Part shown: positions 16,291 through 24,934 of the stretch, one piece after another
Layout of the letters: each line of letters starts with the position of its first letter
Position numbering within the stretch: the stretch's first letter is position 1
Program-made: the position numbers and the translations under genes
Notes under the pieces: model-generated
Database searches by the model: none
Told to the model about the DNA's origin: nothing
Seen by the model: only the letters and a program-made list of their open reading frames with translations
From: an uncultured Bacteroidales bacterium
GTDB lineage: Bacteria > Bacteroidota > Bacteroidia > Bacteroidales > Bacteroidaceae
Direction: 5' to 3'
Length of the DNA: 33,584 bases
Assembly: GCA_902787575.1 (NCBI GenBank)
Contig: CADAGX010000027.1
Location: 1-33,584 of the forward strand

Positions 16291-16321
16291 CAAAGTTATG
16301 CCATTACGGCAGATTCTGCAA
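16291..16321 (-). promoter_or_regulatory. Promoter of the Cys/His protein - TonB receptor unit
   Basis: On the minus strand TTG (16321-16319), a 20-base spacer and TAACTTTG (16298-16291) form a good Bacteroidetes promoter. The -7 box ends 5 bases before the only usable start codon (GTG, 16285), so the mRNA is predicted to be leaderless or nearly so. Confidence 0.75.
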
Positions 16322-16353
16322 GCGAATTCCCTGAAATTAGAGTTAAATATTTT

Positions 16354-16385
16354 TAAAAGAAAAGGAAGAGCTGTGGGCTCTTCCT
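16354..16385 (-). terminator. Intrinsic terminator after tRNA-Ala
   Basis: A perfect 9-bp stem (16377-16385 with 16363-16371) and a 5-base loop are followed on the minus strand by TTTCTTTTA. It lies 8 bases beyond the tRNA 3' end and shields the downstream promoter at 16321-16291. Confidence 0.85.
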
Positions 16386-16392
16386 CGTGATG

Positions 16393-16467
<75 letters not shown>

Positions 16468-16485
16468 TTGCTGTCGTAAGCGGTG

Positions 16486-16516
16486 CAAAGGTAGGGCATT
16501 TTTCTGAAACGGCAAA
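16486..16516 (-). promoter_or_regulatory. Promoter of tRNA-Ala
   Basis: On the minus strand TTTG (16516-16513), a 19-base spacer and TACCTTTG (16493-16486) match the Bacteroidetes consensus very well. The box ends 19 bases before the mature tRNA 5' end. Confidence 0.8.
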
Positions 16517-16531
16517 CAATTAGGCGCTTTT

Positions 16532-16565
16532 TTTGTATCCTTCTGAATAATTTTCCGTATCTTTG
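16532..16565 (+). promoter_or_regulatory. Promoter of the M6 protease pair
   Basis: TTTG (16532-16535), a 22-base spacer and TATCTTTG (16558-16565). The -7 box is 21 bases before the ATG at 16587. It is divergent from, and close to, the tRNA-Ala promoter. Confidence 0.7.
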
Positions 16566-16586
16566 CACAAAATATAGCCTTACGAA

Positions 16587-18560
16587 ATGAGATTTCTGAC
16601 TTTTCTTTATACATGTCTGACCTGCCTGACGCTCTTCGCCGTCCCTGCGCATCGGTCGAAACGCCTGCTGACATTGGCTGACGGTACGCGCATTTGGGCT
16701 ACGATGCAAGGCAATAGTGAGTTTTATTACTATGTCACAGACGATGGGCTACATGTGGTGCCGACTGAGGACGGCCTTCGCCTGATTTCAGACGAAGTGC
16801 AGTTTGACAGCTTGCGACGTGCAGTTTCCGAAAAAGCACGTGTGCGCCACGCAGCGCCACGGCGCATCGGCTCGGCTGCCACGGCTGCCTTGAAGCAGCA
16901 CGGCACAAAGTATGTGCCTGTGGTGCTGACTCAGTTCGCCGACCTGAAGTTCACTGTCAAGAAGACGGAGGCAGAACTGCGGGATTATTACGACCTTTTC
17001 TGTAACGGTACGCGCGACGGCGCATATTACACCGGCCACGGCTCTACAGGCAGCGTGCGAGACTACTTCGTCTCGCAGAGTGACAGCGCATTTACGCCAG
17101 TCTTTGTGGTCATCGGCCCCGTGACGCTTGATCATCCCTACGCTTACTATGGTGCGGATAGTGGCGCTTCGCTCGACTTAAATTACAGCGAGTTTGTGAA
17201 CGAGAGCGTGCGGAAAGCTCTGCCGCTGCGCTCGGATTGGACCATGTTCGACAATGATAATGACGGAAAGGTGGACATGATCTTTACCATCTTCGCGGGA
17301 ATGGCGCAAAGTTACGGCGGAGACGACAACACGATATGGCCGAAAGACAGTCCTTTCTCGCTCACTGTGGACGGTGTCCGCTTTGCTTCCAGTGCCACGA
17401 CGTGCGAACTCTGTCCGGCCGGCTACGACGATAGTGGCAATGTGACAGCCACCAAGGCCGACGGCGTGGGCGTTTTCATCCACGAGCTCAGCCACGCGCT
17501 CGGGTTGCCGGACTTCTACGACACAAAAAACGTGGCCTTCGGTATGGATTACTGGAGCGTGATGGATTATGGCGAGTATGTGAACAACGGTTTCTCGCCT
17601 TGCGGCTATACGGCCTACGAGCGGGATTTCATGGGCTGGCGGCAGTTGGAAACGCTCAGCGGCCCGTGCACGTTGCGACTGCGCAGCTTTGCCGTAGGCG
17701 GAAAGGCATACAGAATTCCTAACCCCAGCAGTCCGAACGAGTATTACGTGTTGGAGAACAGACAGAAGACGGGCTGGGACAATTACCTTTGTCGCCTTTG
17801 CACCGGACTGCAGGTGACGCACGTGGATTTCAGTCAGAGTCTGTGGGATTCGAATCGGGTAAACACGGACGCGAAGCATCAGCGTATGACCATCATTGCC
17901 GCGAACAATACTTACAAAGGTTCCAACAGCGCTACGTCGCTCGACGAGTATCTCGAGACGATTCGCGGCAATCTTTTCCCAGGTAAAACGCAGAATCATG
18001 AGCTCACCGACGAGACTACGCCGGCCAGCATCGTCTATACGGGCGATTATATGTCAAAACCCATTCGCGACATCACCGAATGGCCAGATGGTACGCTGAC
18101 GCTGAAGTTCTGTCCCGAGGGTATTCTGCCCAGTGTGAGCAACCTGCGATGCACCGAATCCTCGGCCTCAGACTTGGTGGCAGAGTGGGATGCCGTGGCC
18201 AATGCCACGACATATCGCGTAGAACTTTTCTGTCAGGAGGAACTCGTGCAGTGGGCCGACAGCGTGGCAGCTACCACGTTCCGATTCACAGGTTTGTCGC
18301 CTCAGCAGAACTACACCTTCAGCGTGACGCCGCAGAACGACACGTGGCTCAACGGCGAGAGCGTGACGGCAGTGGCAGAAACACTGGCCGACGGCATCAT
18401 TTCGCCAGCCGCCAGCACGCAGACGGTGAGCGTCTATGGTCTGGACGGTACGCTGCTGGGCCAGTGCCGCGGCCACGAGATTCATCGCCTCGCACAGCAC
18501 TGCGGCATCTACGTGGTGCTCGAGGAGAACGGACAAGCAAGTAAAATCTTAATTAAATAA
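16587..18560 (+). CDS. Secreted M6-family metalloprotease, copy 1
   Basis: A 657-aa exported zinc protease. A signal peptide (about residues 1-20, TLFAVPAHR) and a propeptide-like region (about 25-120) precede the catalytic domain with H299-E-L-S-H303-A-L-G-L-P-D309, the HExxHxxGxxD zinc motif, followed by YWSVMDYGEY (a likely Met-turn). The sequence EYYVLENRQKTGWDNYL is shared with copy 2. A fibronectin type III-like domain (about 510-600) and a C-terminal segment (VYGLDGTLLGQ...GIYVVLEENGQASKILIK) resembling a T9SS type A sorting domain complete the protein. It probably degrades extracellular protein; the substrate is not known. The second copy begins 9 bases after it. Confidence 0.9.
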   Translation: MRFLTFLYTCLTCLTLFAVPAHRSKRLLTLADGTRIWATMQGNSEFYYYVTDDGLHVVPTEDGLRLISDEVQFDSLRRAVSEKARVRHAAPRRIGSAATAALKQHGTKYVPVVLTQFADLKFTVKKTEAELRDYYDLFCNGTRDGAYYTGHGSTGSVRDYFVSQSDSAFTPVFVVIGPVTLDHPYAYYGADSGASLDLNYSEFVNESVRKALPLRSDWTMFDNDNDGKVDMIFTIFAGMAQSYGGDDNTIWPKDSPFSLTVDGVRFASSATTCELCPAGYDDSGNVTATKADGVGVFIHELSHALGLPDFYDTKNVAFGMDYWSVMDYGEYVNNGFSPCGYTAYERDFMGWRQLETLSGPCTLRLRSFAVGGKAYRIPNPSSPNEYYVLENRQKTGWDNYLCRLCTGLQVTHVDFSQSLWDSNRVNTDAKHQRMTIIAANNTYKGSNSATSLDEYLETIRGNLFPGKTQNHELTDETTPASIVYTGDYMSKPIRDITEWPDGTLTLKFCPEGILPSVSNLRCTESSASDLVAEWDAVANATTYRVELFCQEELVQWADSVAATTFRFTGLSPQQNYTFSVTPQNDTWLNGESVTAVAETLADGIISPAASTQTVSVYGLDGTLLGQCRGHEIHRLAQHCGIYVVLEENGQASKILIK

Positions 18561-18569
18561 CAGGTGATA

Positions 18570-20972
18570 ATGAAGAGACTGACATTGTTTTTCTCGCTGG
18601 GCTTGGTTTGCATTCTGGCAAGCGCAGTACCGGCGAAACGAGTAACGAAAACCATCACGCTGACAGACGGCAGCCGCATTGAGGCCATGCTGCGAGGCGA
18701 CGAACACGGACACTTTTTCGTGGGCACAGACGGCGTAGCCTACACAGAAGCAGGCGAAAACATTTATGCGAAAGCCGACCTCCAGCAGATTCAGGCGCGC
18801 AGACAGGCCCGAATGAAGGTCGCCAACCAGCGTCGCGCACTTCGACACGAGAAGCACCGCGCTACGTGGGGAGCAGACACGAACCCCATAAGCGGACAAA
18901 AGAAGGGTCTCGTCATCCTGGTGAACTTCAGCGACGTGAAAATGACCTATACGCGTCAGAATTACGACAAGTTCTTTAATCAGGTGGGATACTCCGATTA
19001 TGGAATGGCGGGCTCTGTCCACGACTATTTCTACGCGCAGAGTTACGGTAAGTTCGACCTCACATTCGATGTTGTAGGCCCCGTCACTGTAAGCAAGGAC
19101 ATGGCGTACTACGGAAAGAACGAGAACGACGAAGACATGTATCCTGGCACCATGGTGGCTGAGGCGTGCAAATTGGTAAATTCGCAGGTTAATTACAAGG
19201 ATTACGACTGGGACGGCGACGGAGAAGTGGACCAGGTGTATGTCATCTATGCAGGTTACGGCGAGGCTTCCGGCGCGCCGGCCAACACGATATGGCCGCA
19301 CGAATACTCACTTTCCGACGCCAGTTATTATGGCGACGGCGATGGCGCGCTCACACTCGATGGTGTAAGAATAGATACTTACGCGTGCAGCAACGAACTT
19401 TCGGGCGTCAGCGGCACCGATATCAACGGCATCGGCACTGCTTGCCACGAGTTTAGCCACTGCATGGCACTGCCTGATTTCTACGACACGGACTACAAAT
19501 CCTTCGGTATGGGCGATTGGGACTTGCTCGACGGCGGCTCTTACAACGGCGAGGGCTATAACGGCGAGTGTCCCGCAGGTTACACAAGCTACGAACGCAT
19601 GTACTGCGGCTGGCTTACGCCCGTGGAACTCTTCGAGGCTGGTTTCGTGAAAAAGATGCGCCCCATCACCGACGAGCCCGAGGCGTACATTATTTATAAT
19701 AGGAACAATACGAACGAGTATTACATGCTGGAGAATCGCCAGTTGCAAGGCTTCGATTCATGTCTGCCGAACCACGGAATGCTGATTCTGCACGTCACCT
19801 TCTCCAGCAGCGCGTGGACCAATAACACTGTGAACACCACTTCCATGCAGCGCATGACCATCATTCCGGCCGACGGCACGCTGAAGATGGTCGCTTACCA
19901 AGGCAGTTATTATGCAGACTCGAAAGATATGCTTGGCGACGTGTGGCCCGGAACGAGTGGTAACACGGAGTTGACCGACACGTCAAAGCCAGCAGCCACA
20001 CTGAACATGGCAAATGTCGACGGGCGTAAGTTCATGGGCAAACCTATCACAGATATTACCGAGGAAGACGGCCTGATAAGTTTCACATTCGACGGCGGAG
20101 TATTCGTGGAGACGCCTGTGGCACTGGATGCAACGAACGTCACGGAAGATGGTTTCACAGCCCGTTGGAAGGCCGTGACAGGCATCTCGAAGTACCAACT
20201 CAGTCTCACATCGCGCTCGGCATCAGCCAGTACCGAGGGAGAACTGCTGTTGCAGGAGGATTTCAGCAAGTTCAACACAGGAAAAGAGGGTACGAACGAC
20301 CTGAAAGACAAACTCGACGATTACACAAGCACGCCCGGTTGGAGCGGATACAAAGTGTTCCCCACTGCAGAGAACGCAGTGAAAATGGGCAACAGCAAGG
20401 AGGGAGGCAAACTTGGCACGCCCGAGTTTGAAGCTCCGATGTGCGGTGGCGTCACTGTGAAGTTCACTTGCCGTAATTACAACAACGACGCAGGAAAGAT
20501 GAACGTGCTCGTGAACGGAGACGTGGCGGGCAGCGTCTCGCTCTCCTCCGAGTATGACGAATATGAAGTGAGTGCGCCGTGCGAGAAGGCATTCTCCGTA
20601 AGTCTCGAAACCACTAAGCGCGTATACCTTTCCAACGTGGAGATTTACGACATGCCATACGTGCCAGCCACCTCGTTGCATGCAGCATCCAAGCCTACGA
20701 TACTCGACGTGGAAGGTACGCAGTACATTTTCTCGGGTCTCGACAACCAGCAGATTTATTCTTACAGCGTGCGTTCTGTTGTGGATGAGTACACCAGTTC
20801 GTGGAGCAACGTCATATCCGTGGCGTTGAAGGGCGGCGACGGCATCTTCGACGTGCTGAATCGCATGGAGGCACAGCCTGCAGTCTTCGATATACAGGGC
20901 GTCCGTCGCGAGGCCGCACCTCGTCAGAAGGGCCTCTACATCATCGACGGCCGTAAGGTGCTGGTGCGCTGA
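18570..20972 (+). CDS. Secreted M6-family metalloprotease, copy 2
   Basis: An 800-aa paralogue of the preceding protease. It has a signal peptide (residues 1-18, CILASAVPAKR), a propeptide-like region and the zinc site H293-E-F-S-H297-C-M-A-L-P-D303. The family's usual glycine is alanine here and is preceded by cysteine, and DWDLLDGGSY has Leu where copy 1 has Met. EYYMLENRQLQGFD is conserved with copy 1. A beta-sandwich insertion (about 560-690, containing LLQEDFSKFNTGKEG) splits the fibronectin-like region, making it longer than copy 1. The C-terminus ends FDIQGVRREA...KGLYIIDGRKVLVR, a T9SS-like tail. A GTG lies two codons upstream, but I prefer the ATG at 18570. Co-transcribed with copy 1. 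Confidence 0.88.
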   Translation: MKRLTLFFSLGLVCILASAVPAKRVTKTITLTDGSRIEAMLRGDEHGHFFVGTDGVAYTEAGENIYAKADLQQIQARRQARMKVANQRRALRHEKHRATWGADTNPISGQKKGLVILVNFSDVKMTYTRQNYDKFFNQVGYSDYGMAGSVHDYFYAQSYGKFDLTFDVVGPVTVSKDMAYYGKNENDEDMYPGTMVAEACKLVNSQVNYKDYDWDGDGEVDQVYVIYAGYGEASGAPANTIWPHEYSLSDASYYGDGDGALTLDGVRIDTYACSNELSGVSGTDINGIGTACHEFSHCMALPDFYDTDYKSFGMGDWDLLDGGSYNGEGYNGECPAGYTSYERMYCGWLTPVELFEAGFVKKMRPITDEPEAYIIYNRNNTNEYYMLENRQLQGFDSCLPNHGMLILHVTFSSSAWTNNTVNTTSMQRMTIIPADGTLKMVAYQGSYYADSKDMLGDVWPGTSGNTELTDTSKPAATLNMANVDGRKFMGKPITDITEEDGLISFTFDGGVFVETPVALDATNVTEDGFTARWKAVTGISKYQLSLTSRSASASTEGELLLQEDFSKFNTGKEGTNDLKDKLDDYTSTPGWSGYKVFPTAENAVKMGNSKEGGKLGTPEFEAPMCGGVTVKFTCRNYNNDAGKMNVLVNGDVAGSVSLSSEYDEYEVSAPCEKAFSVSLETTKRVYLSNVEIYDMPYVPATSLHAASKPTILDVEGTQYIFSGLDNQQIYSYSVRSVVDEYTSSWSNVISVALKGGDGIFDVLNRMEAQPAVFDIQGVRREAAPRQKGLYIIDGRKVLVR

Positions 20973-21000
20973 TGGCGCCGCAGCCATTGGGTTAGCAAAG

Positions 21001-21044
21001 AAAGGCAGAGCCGGAAAGTTCGGAGTGAGAACTTTCCGGCTCTG
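21001..21044 (-). terminator. Hairpin terminator between the M6 protease operon and rpiB
   Basis: A perfect 16-bp inverted repeat (21006-21021 with 21029-21044) encloses a 7-base loop. On the minus strand it is followed by CCTTTCTTT, so it should end the tkt-rpiB transcript. On the plus strand there is no T-run, but the stem could still help end the convergent protease transcript. Confidence 0.82.
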
Positions 21045-21067
21045 TGCGTCGTAGCTGTCAGCGCAGC

Positions 21068-21502
21068 CTAATGAACAGGAATTTTGGCAATGCGCCCAGC
21101 ATGGCGTCCGCCCTCGAATTCTGCGGCGAAGAAGGCGTCCATAATCTGGTCGGCCTCCGCTTCCGTAATAAAGCGGCCTGGCATCACCAGCACGTTGGCG
21201 TTGTTGTGCTGGCGGCTGAGTGTAGCAATCTCGGGCATCCAGCACAATGCTGCGCGAATGCCCTGATGTTTGTTGAGCGTCATGCTGATGCCTTCGCCGC
21301 TGCCACATACAGCGATGCCCAAGTCCACACTTTCTTTCTCCACGGCCTCAGCCAGTGGGTGTGCAAAGTCGGGATAGTCGCAGCGGTCGGGCGTGTGCGT
21401 TCCGAAATCCTCGAACGTCATACCGTGAGCCGTGAGGTATTCTTTTACGTGTTCCTTCAGCGGGAAACCTGCGTGGTCGGCCGCCAGTCCAATCTTTTTC
21501 AT
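21068..21502 (-). CDS. rpiB: Ribose-5-phosphate isomerase B
   Basis: RpiB interconverts ribose 5-phosphate and ribulose 5-phosphate in the cytosolic non-oxidative pentose phosphate pathway. The 144-aa product has the standard length. It begins KKIGLAADHAGFPLKEHV (phosphate-binding) and carries C66 in CGSGEGISMTLNKHQGIRAALC, the catalytic cysteine position known from E. coli RpiB. The start ATG overlaps the transketolase stop in an ATGA, pointing to translational coupling. Some RpiB/LacAB relatives act on allose or galactose 6-phosphate, but the transketolase partner supports the ribose role. Confidence 0.95.
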   Translation of the reverse strand: MKKIGLAADHAGFPLKEHVKEYLTAHGMTFEDFGTHTPDRCDYPDFAHPLAEAVEKESVDLGIAVCGSGEGISMTLNKHQGIRAALCWMPEIATLSRQHNNANVLVMPGRFITEAEADQIMDAFFAAEFEGGRHAGRIAKIPVH

Positions 21503-23526
21503 GCCAACATTTCTTTAACTTGTGCGTACACATTTTCGGCTGTGAAGCCCAGTTTCTGGTCGAGCACCTTGTAGGGCGCCGAGAAACCGAAGCTCTCCAG
21601 TCCCCAGATGCGGCTCTCGGGTGCAGCTCCCACGAGGAAAGCCTGCAGGTTGACGGGCAGTCCGGCTGTCAGACCGAAGATGCGGCTGCCGCGTGGCACT
21701 ACGCTTTCCTGGTATGCTGCATCCTGCTGACGGAAAAGACCTTCGCTGGGAACGCTTACCACGCGCACTCGGATGCCGTCTTTGCGCAGCAGTTGTGCGC
21801 CGGCGCAAAGCGTACTTACTTCCGAGCCGCTGGCCACCAGTATGACGTCGGGCTGCGCGTCGCTGCCGCCCACCACATATGCGCCGCGGCGTGTGCCGGC
21901 GTAGTCGGTGCCTACGGGCAGGTTTTCAATTCCCTGCCGGCTGAGCAGAAGTGCCGTGGGCGATTTGGTATTCTCCATTGCCAGACGCCAGCATTCGGTG
22001 GCCTCCATGCTGTCTGCGGGGCGCAGCACCAGCATGGACGGGTGTCCGCTGTGGTTATGCAGCTTCTCCATGAGTCGTATCTGCGCTTCCTGCTCCACTG
22101 GCTCGTGTGTGGGGCCGTCTTCCCCGACGCGGAACGCATCGTGCGACCATACGTACTTCACGGGCAGCTCCATTAGGGCAGCCATGCGAAGTGCCGGTTT
22201 CATATAGTCGCTGAAGACAAAGAACGTGCCGCACGCCGAGATGACGCCTCCGTGCAGTTCCATTCCGATGCAGACGCATGCCATCGTGAGTTCGCTCACT
22301 CCGGCTTGGAAGAATGCGCCCGAGAAATCGCCGCGTTGCAGTTCGTGCGTCTGTTTGAGGAAGCCGTCGGTCTTGTCGGAATTGCTGAGGTCGGCGGAGG
22401 CGCATATCATATTGGGGACGTGCTGTGCCAGCATGGCCAGACATTGGCTCGATGCGTTGCGCGTGGCCTCGCCGGCCTTCTGCTGTATGCTGTCCCATGG
22501 CAGCTGCGGCAGTCGTCCGGCAAACCAGTCGGCCTGCATCTTGGCTGTTTCGGGGTGCTGCGCTGCCCATGCGTCCTCCTCCTTGTGACGATCGGCGGCC
22601 AGTTGGCGCAGTTCGGCGAGTCGTTTCTCGTAGAGTTCGGCCACATCGGGGAAAATCTGGAAGGCATCGTCGGGATTGCCGCCTAGGTGGGTGATGGTGT
22701 TGCGGTAGGCATCTCCGCCCAGTGGCGCGCCGTGTGTTTTGCACGAGCGCTCGTAGCTGCTTCCGTCGGCCTGCAGCGCGCCTTTTCCCATCACGCAATG
22801 GCCTATGATCAGTGCCGGCGCGCCTTCCACGCTTTTTGCCCAGCTCAGCGCACGTCGTATCTCGGCTACGTCGTTTCCGTCTATCTCTGTCACCTGCCAG
22901 CCCAGCGCTTTGTAGCGTGCTGCCACGTCTTCGCTCGTGACGACGCTTGTCGCTGTCGAGAGCTGGATGTCATTGGCATCGTAGAACATCACCAGGTTGT
23001 CCAGTCCCAGTGTTCCTGCCACGCGTGCTGCGCCGAGCGAGATTTCCTCTTGTATGCCTCCGTCGCTGATGTAGGCATAAATCGTCTCGCGGGCGAACGT
23101 CGGGTTGCCTGTCTTTGCGGAAAGGAACTTGGCAGCGATGGCGGCTCCCACGGCGTATGCGTGCCCTTGGCCGAGCGGACCAGAGCTATTCTCTATGCCA
23201 CGCTCGATGCAGACTTCGGGATGTCCCGGAGTGGGGGAGCCCCACTGGCGCAGTTGCATGATTTCGTCGAGGCTGAAACGTCCTGTCAGCGTCAGCTCGG
23301 CGTAGAGCATCGGCGCCATGTGTCCCGGGTCGAGGTAGAAGCGGTCGCGGCCTTCCCACGTAGGGCGGTCGGGGTCGGACAACAGGAATTCCGAGTAAAG
23401 CACATTGATGAAATCTGCTCCACCCATTGCGCCGCCTGGATGGCCACTCTTTGCCTTTTCCACCATTGCGGCCGCCAGAATGCGTATGTTGTCTGCCGCG
23501 TGGTTCATCGTGTGAATATCGTTCAT
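21499..23526 (-). CDS. tkt: Transketolase
   Basis: A thiamine diphosphate enzyme that transfers two-carbon units between sugar phosphates in the pentose phosphate pathway. The 675-aa protein has KSGHPGGAMGGADF at the N-terminus, GPLGQGHAYAVGAAIA, and the ThDP/metal motif SDGGIQEE...LVMFYDANDIQL. The motif has Ser where most transketolases have the first Gly of GDG, which to my knowledge is common in Bacteroidetes. GADxxxS-like regions and the C-terminal domain are present. The frame is open 58 codons further upstream, but the promoter -7 box lies in that stretch and MNDIHTMNHAADNIR is the homologous start. A second Met six codons in (MNHAAD) is an alternative. It is followed by rpiB with a 4-base overlap. 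Confidence 0.95.
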   Translation of the reverse strand: MNDIHTMNHAADNIRILAAAMVEKAKSGHPGGAMGGADFINVLYSEFLLSDPDRPTWEGRDRFYLDPGHMAPMLYAELTLTGRFSLDEIMQLRQWGSPTPGHPEVCIERGIENSSGPLGQGHAYAVGAAIAAKFLSAKTGNPTFARETIYAYISDGGIQEEISLGAARVAGTLGLDNLVMFYDANDIQLSTATSVVTSEDVAARYKALGWQVTEIDGNDVAEIRRALSWAKSVEGAPALIIGHCVMGKGALQADGSSYERSCKTHGAPLGGDAYRNTITHLGGNPDDAFQIFPDVAELYEKRLAELRQLAADRHKEEDAWAAQHPETAKMQADWFAGRLPQLPWDSIQQKAGEATRNASSQCLAMLAQHVPNMICASADLSNSDKTDGFLKQTHELQRGDFSGAFFQAGVSELTMACVCIGMELHGGVISACGTFFVFSDYMKPALRMAALMELPVKYVWSHDAFRVGEDGPTHEPVEQEAQIRLMEKLHNHSGHPSMLVLRPADSMEATECWRLAMENTKSPTALLLSRQGIENLPVGTDYAGTRRGAYVVGGSDAQPDVILVASGSEVSTLCAGAQLLRKDGIRVRVVSVPSEGLFRQQDAAYQESVVPRGSRIFGLTAGLPVNLQAFLVGAAPESRIWGLESFGFSAPYKVLDQKLGFTAENVYAQVKEMLA

Positions 23527-23560
23527 AGGATGCCTGTGTTTTGAAGTTTTTTTCTTGTTG

Positions 23561-23568
23561 CAAAAATA
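23561..23568 (-). promoter_or_regulatory. -7 box of the tkt-rpiB promoter
   Basis: On the minus strand TATTTTTG (23568-23561) matches TAnnTTTG, 34 bases before the ATG at 23526. No clear -33 element is seen. It supports the start chosen for tkt. Confidence 0.6.
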
Positions 23569-23622
23569 CGAAATTAAAGTCATATTTCCCATGCGGCGGC
23601 GCACTTTTTTCGCTGCGAAACG

Positions 23623-23661
23623 AAAAATCCCTTCCTGCGGCTTTCGTGCCACGGGAAGGGA
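23623..23661 (-). terminator. Intrinsic terminator of the galactose operon
   Basis: On the minus strand TCCCTTCC (23661-23654) pairs with GGAAGGGA (23635-23628) around an 18-base loop that can itself pair partly. It is followed by TTTTTCG. It lies about 90 bases after the galK stop and upstream of the tkt promoter. Confidence 0.75.
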
Positions 23662-23740
23662 CGTGTAGTTTCTGTTTTTGCGACGCGTCGCGTGAGTCAT
23701 TGCGACGTGTAGTTTTCGTCATTGCGACGTGTCGCATTTT
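23660..23740. repeat. Cluster of GACGYGT-type short repeats between galK and tkt
   Basis: TCATTGCGACGTGT occurs twice (23697-23710 and 23719-23732). GACGTGTAGTTT occurs twice (around 23660 and 23704). A perfect 12-bp palindrome GCGACGCGTCGC lies at 23680-23691, and the near-palindrome GCGACGTGTCGC follows at 23724-23735. The four related units sit between the galK stop and its terminator. The role is unknown. Confidence 0.65.
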
Positions 23741-23747
23741 CGCTGCT

Positions 23748-24908
23748 TCAGCAGAGCTTGCGAGCTCCGTCGCCTATCACCACGTCAATGACGATGGGCT
23801 CCTTGCCATATTTGGCTTTGAACTTGCTCTTTACGACCTTCTTGAAGTTGGCTGCCAACTCGTCGGCAATCAGATTGATGGTGCAGCCGCCGAAGCCGCC
23901 GCCCATGATACGCGAACCTGTGACGCCTTCTTCCTTGGCGATGTCGTTCAAATAATCCAGCTCCTCGCAGCTGACTTCGTATTCCTTGCTGAGGCCGTAG
24001 TGAGTTTCGTACATCATCTGTCCCACTGTCTCGTAGTCGTCTTTCTGCAGTGCGTCGCAGACAGCCAGAACGCGAGCCACTTCGCCGATGACGTAGCGTG
24101 CGCGGCGATATTCCTCATCGGTAATTTCGGCGCGTACCTCCTCCAGCATGTCGTAGTTGGCGTCGCGCAGCGATTCTACTTCGGGATACTTCTTGGCGAT
24201 GACAGCTGCCACCTTCTCGCACGAGAGGCGACGCTCGTTGTAGGGACTGCCCACAAGCTGGTGCTTGACGCAGCTGTTTACGAGTACCAGCTGGTAGCCT
24301 TTCGGATTCCAGGGGAAGTATTCATATTCTCCGCTGCGGCAGTCGAGACGCAGCAGGCTGCCTTTCTTGCCCAGCACGCTGATGGCCTGGTCCATGATGC
24401 CGCAGTTCACGCCCACATACTTGTGTTCCGTGCGCTGGCCCACCTTGGCGAGTTCCATTTTCTCGATCTTATTCTCGCCCCACAGGTCGTTCAGAGCGTA
24501 AGCATACGTGCTTTCGAGTGCAGCAGACGAAGACATGCCAGCGCCCAGAGGCACATCACCGGCAAACGCCGTGTTGAAACCCTCCACGGGAACACCCAGA
24601 GCCATCATCTCGCGGCAGACACCGTAAATGTAGCGAGCCCAAGTGGCACGCGGGCCCTGCTCGTCGTCGAGCGAGAACTGCACGCGGTCTTTCAAGTCGA
24701 TGGAGTAAGCGTCCACGGTGCGTGTGCCGTTGGGCTTTACCTCAGCAATAATTCCTTGCTCAACTGCGCCGGGGAAAACAAATCCGTTGTTATAGTCAGT
24801 GTGCTCGCCAATGAGATTGATGCGGCCGGGTGAGGCGTACACCGAGCCAGTCGTGCCGTCGAAGTGTTTGATGAAACGGCTTCTTACATCTTCAATAGTC
24901 AGTTTCAT
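23748..24908 (-). CDS. galK: Galactokinase
   Basis: GalK phosphorylates alpha-D-galactose with ATP to galactose 1-phosphate, the entry step of the cytosolic Leloir pathway. The 386-aa product has all three GHMP-kinase motifs: PGRINLIGEHTDYNNGFVFP (galactokinase signature, about residues 27-46), GAGMSSSAALE (phosphate loop) and GGGFGGCTI near the C-terminus. It is the last gene of the galM-transporter-galK set. No galT or galE is in the window. Length and motif spacing are ordinary. Confidence 0.97.
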   Translation of the reverse strand: MKLTIEDVRSRFIKHFDGTTGSVYASPGRINLIGEHTDYNNGFVFPGAVEQGIIAEVKPNGTRTVDAYSIDLKDRVQFSLDDEQGPRATWARYIYGVCREMMALGVPVEGFNTAFAGDVPLGAGMSSSAALESTYAYALNDLWGENKIEKMELAKVGQRTEHKYVGVNCGIMDQAISVLGKKGSLLRLDCRSGEYEYFPWNPKGYQLVLVNSCVKHQLVGSPYNERRLSCEKVAAVIAKKYPEVESLRDANYDMLEEVRAEITDEEYRRARYVIGEVARVLAVCDALQKDDYETVGQMMYETHYGLSKEYEVSCEELDYLNDIAKEEGVTGSRIMGGGFGGCTINLIADELAANFKKVVKSKFKAKYGKEPIVIDVVIGDGARKLC

Positions 24909-24934
24909 ATTTGCTTTTATGAATTAGTTTTGCG

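Noticed and set aside
20223-21308. 361-codon minus-strand frame extending from M6 protease 2 into rpiB
   Set aside because: It runs through the terminator hairpin and overlaps two real genes in other frames; the protein is Arg/His-rich with no domain.
23541-24833. 430-codon plus-strand frame opposite galK
   Set aside because: It is antisense to galactokinase, which has all three kinase motifs, and it runs through the galactose operon terminator.
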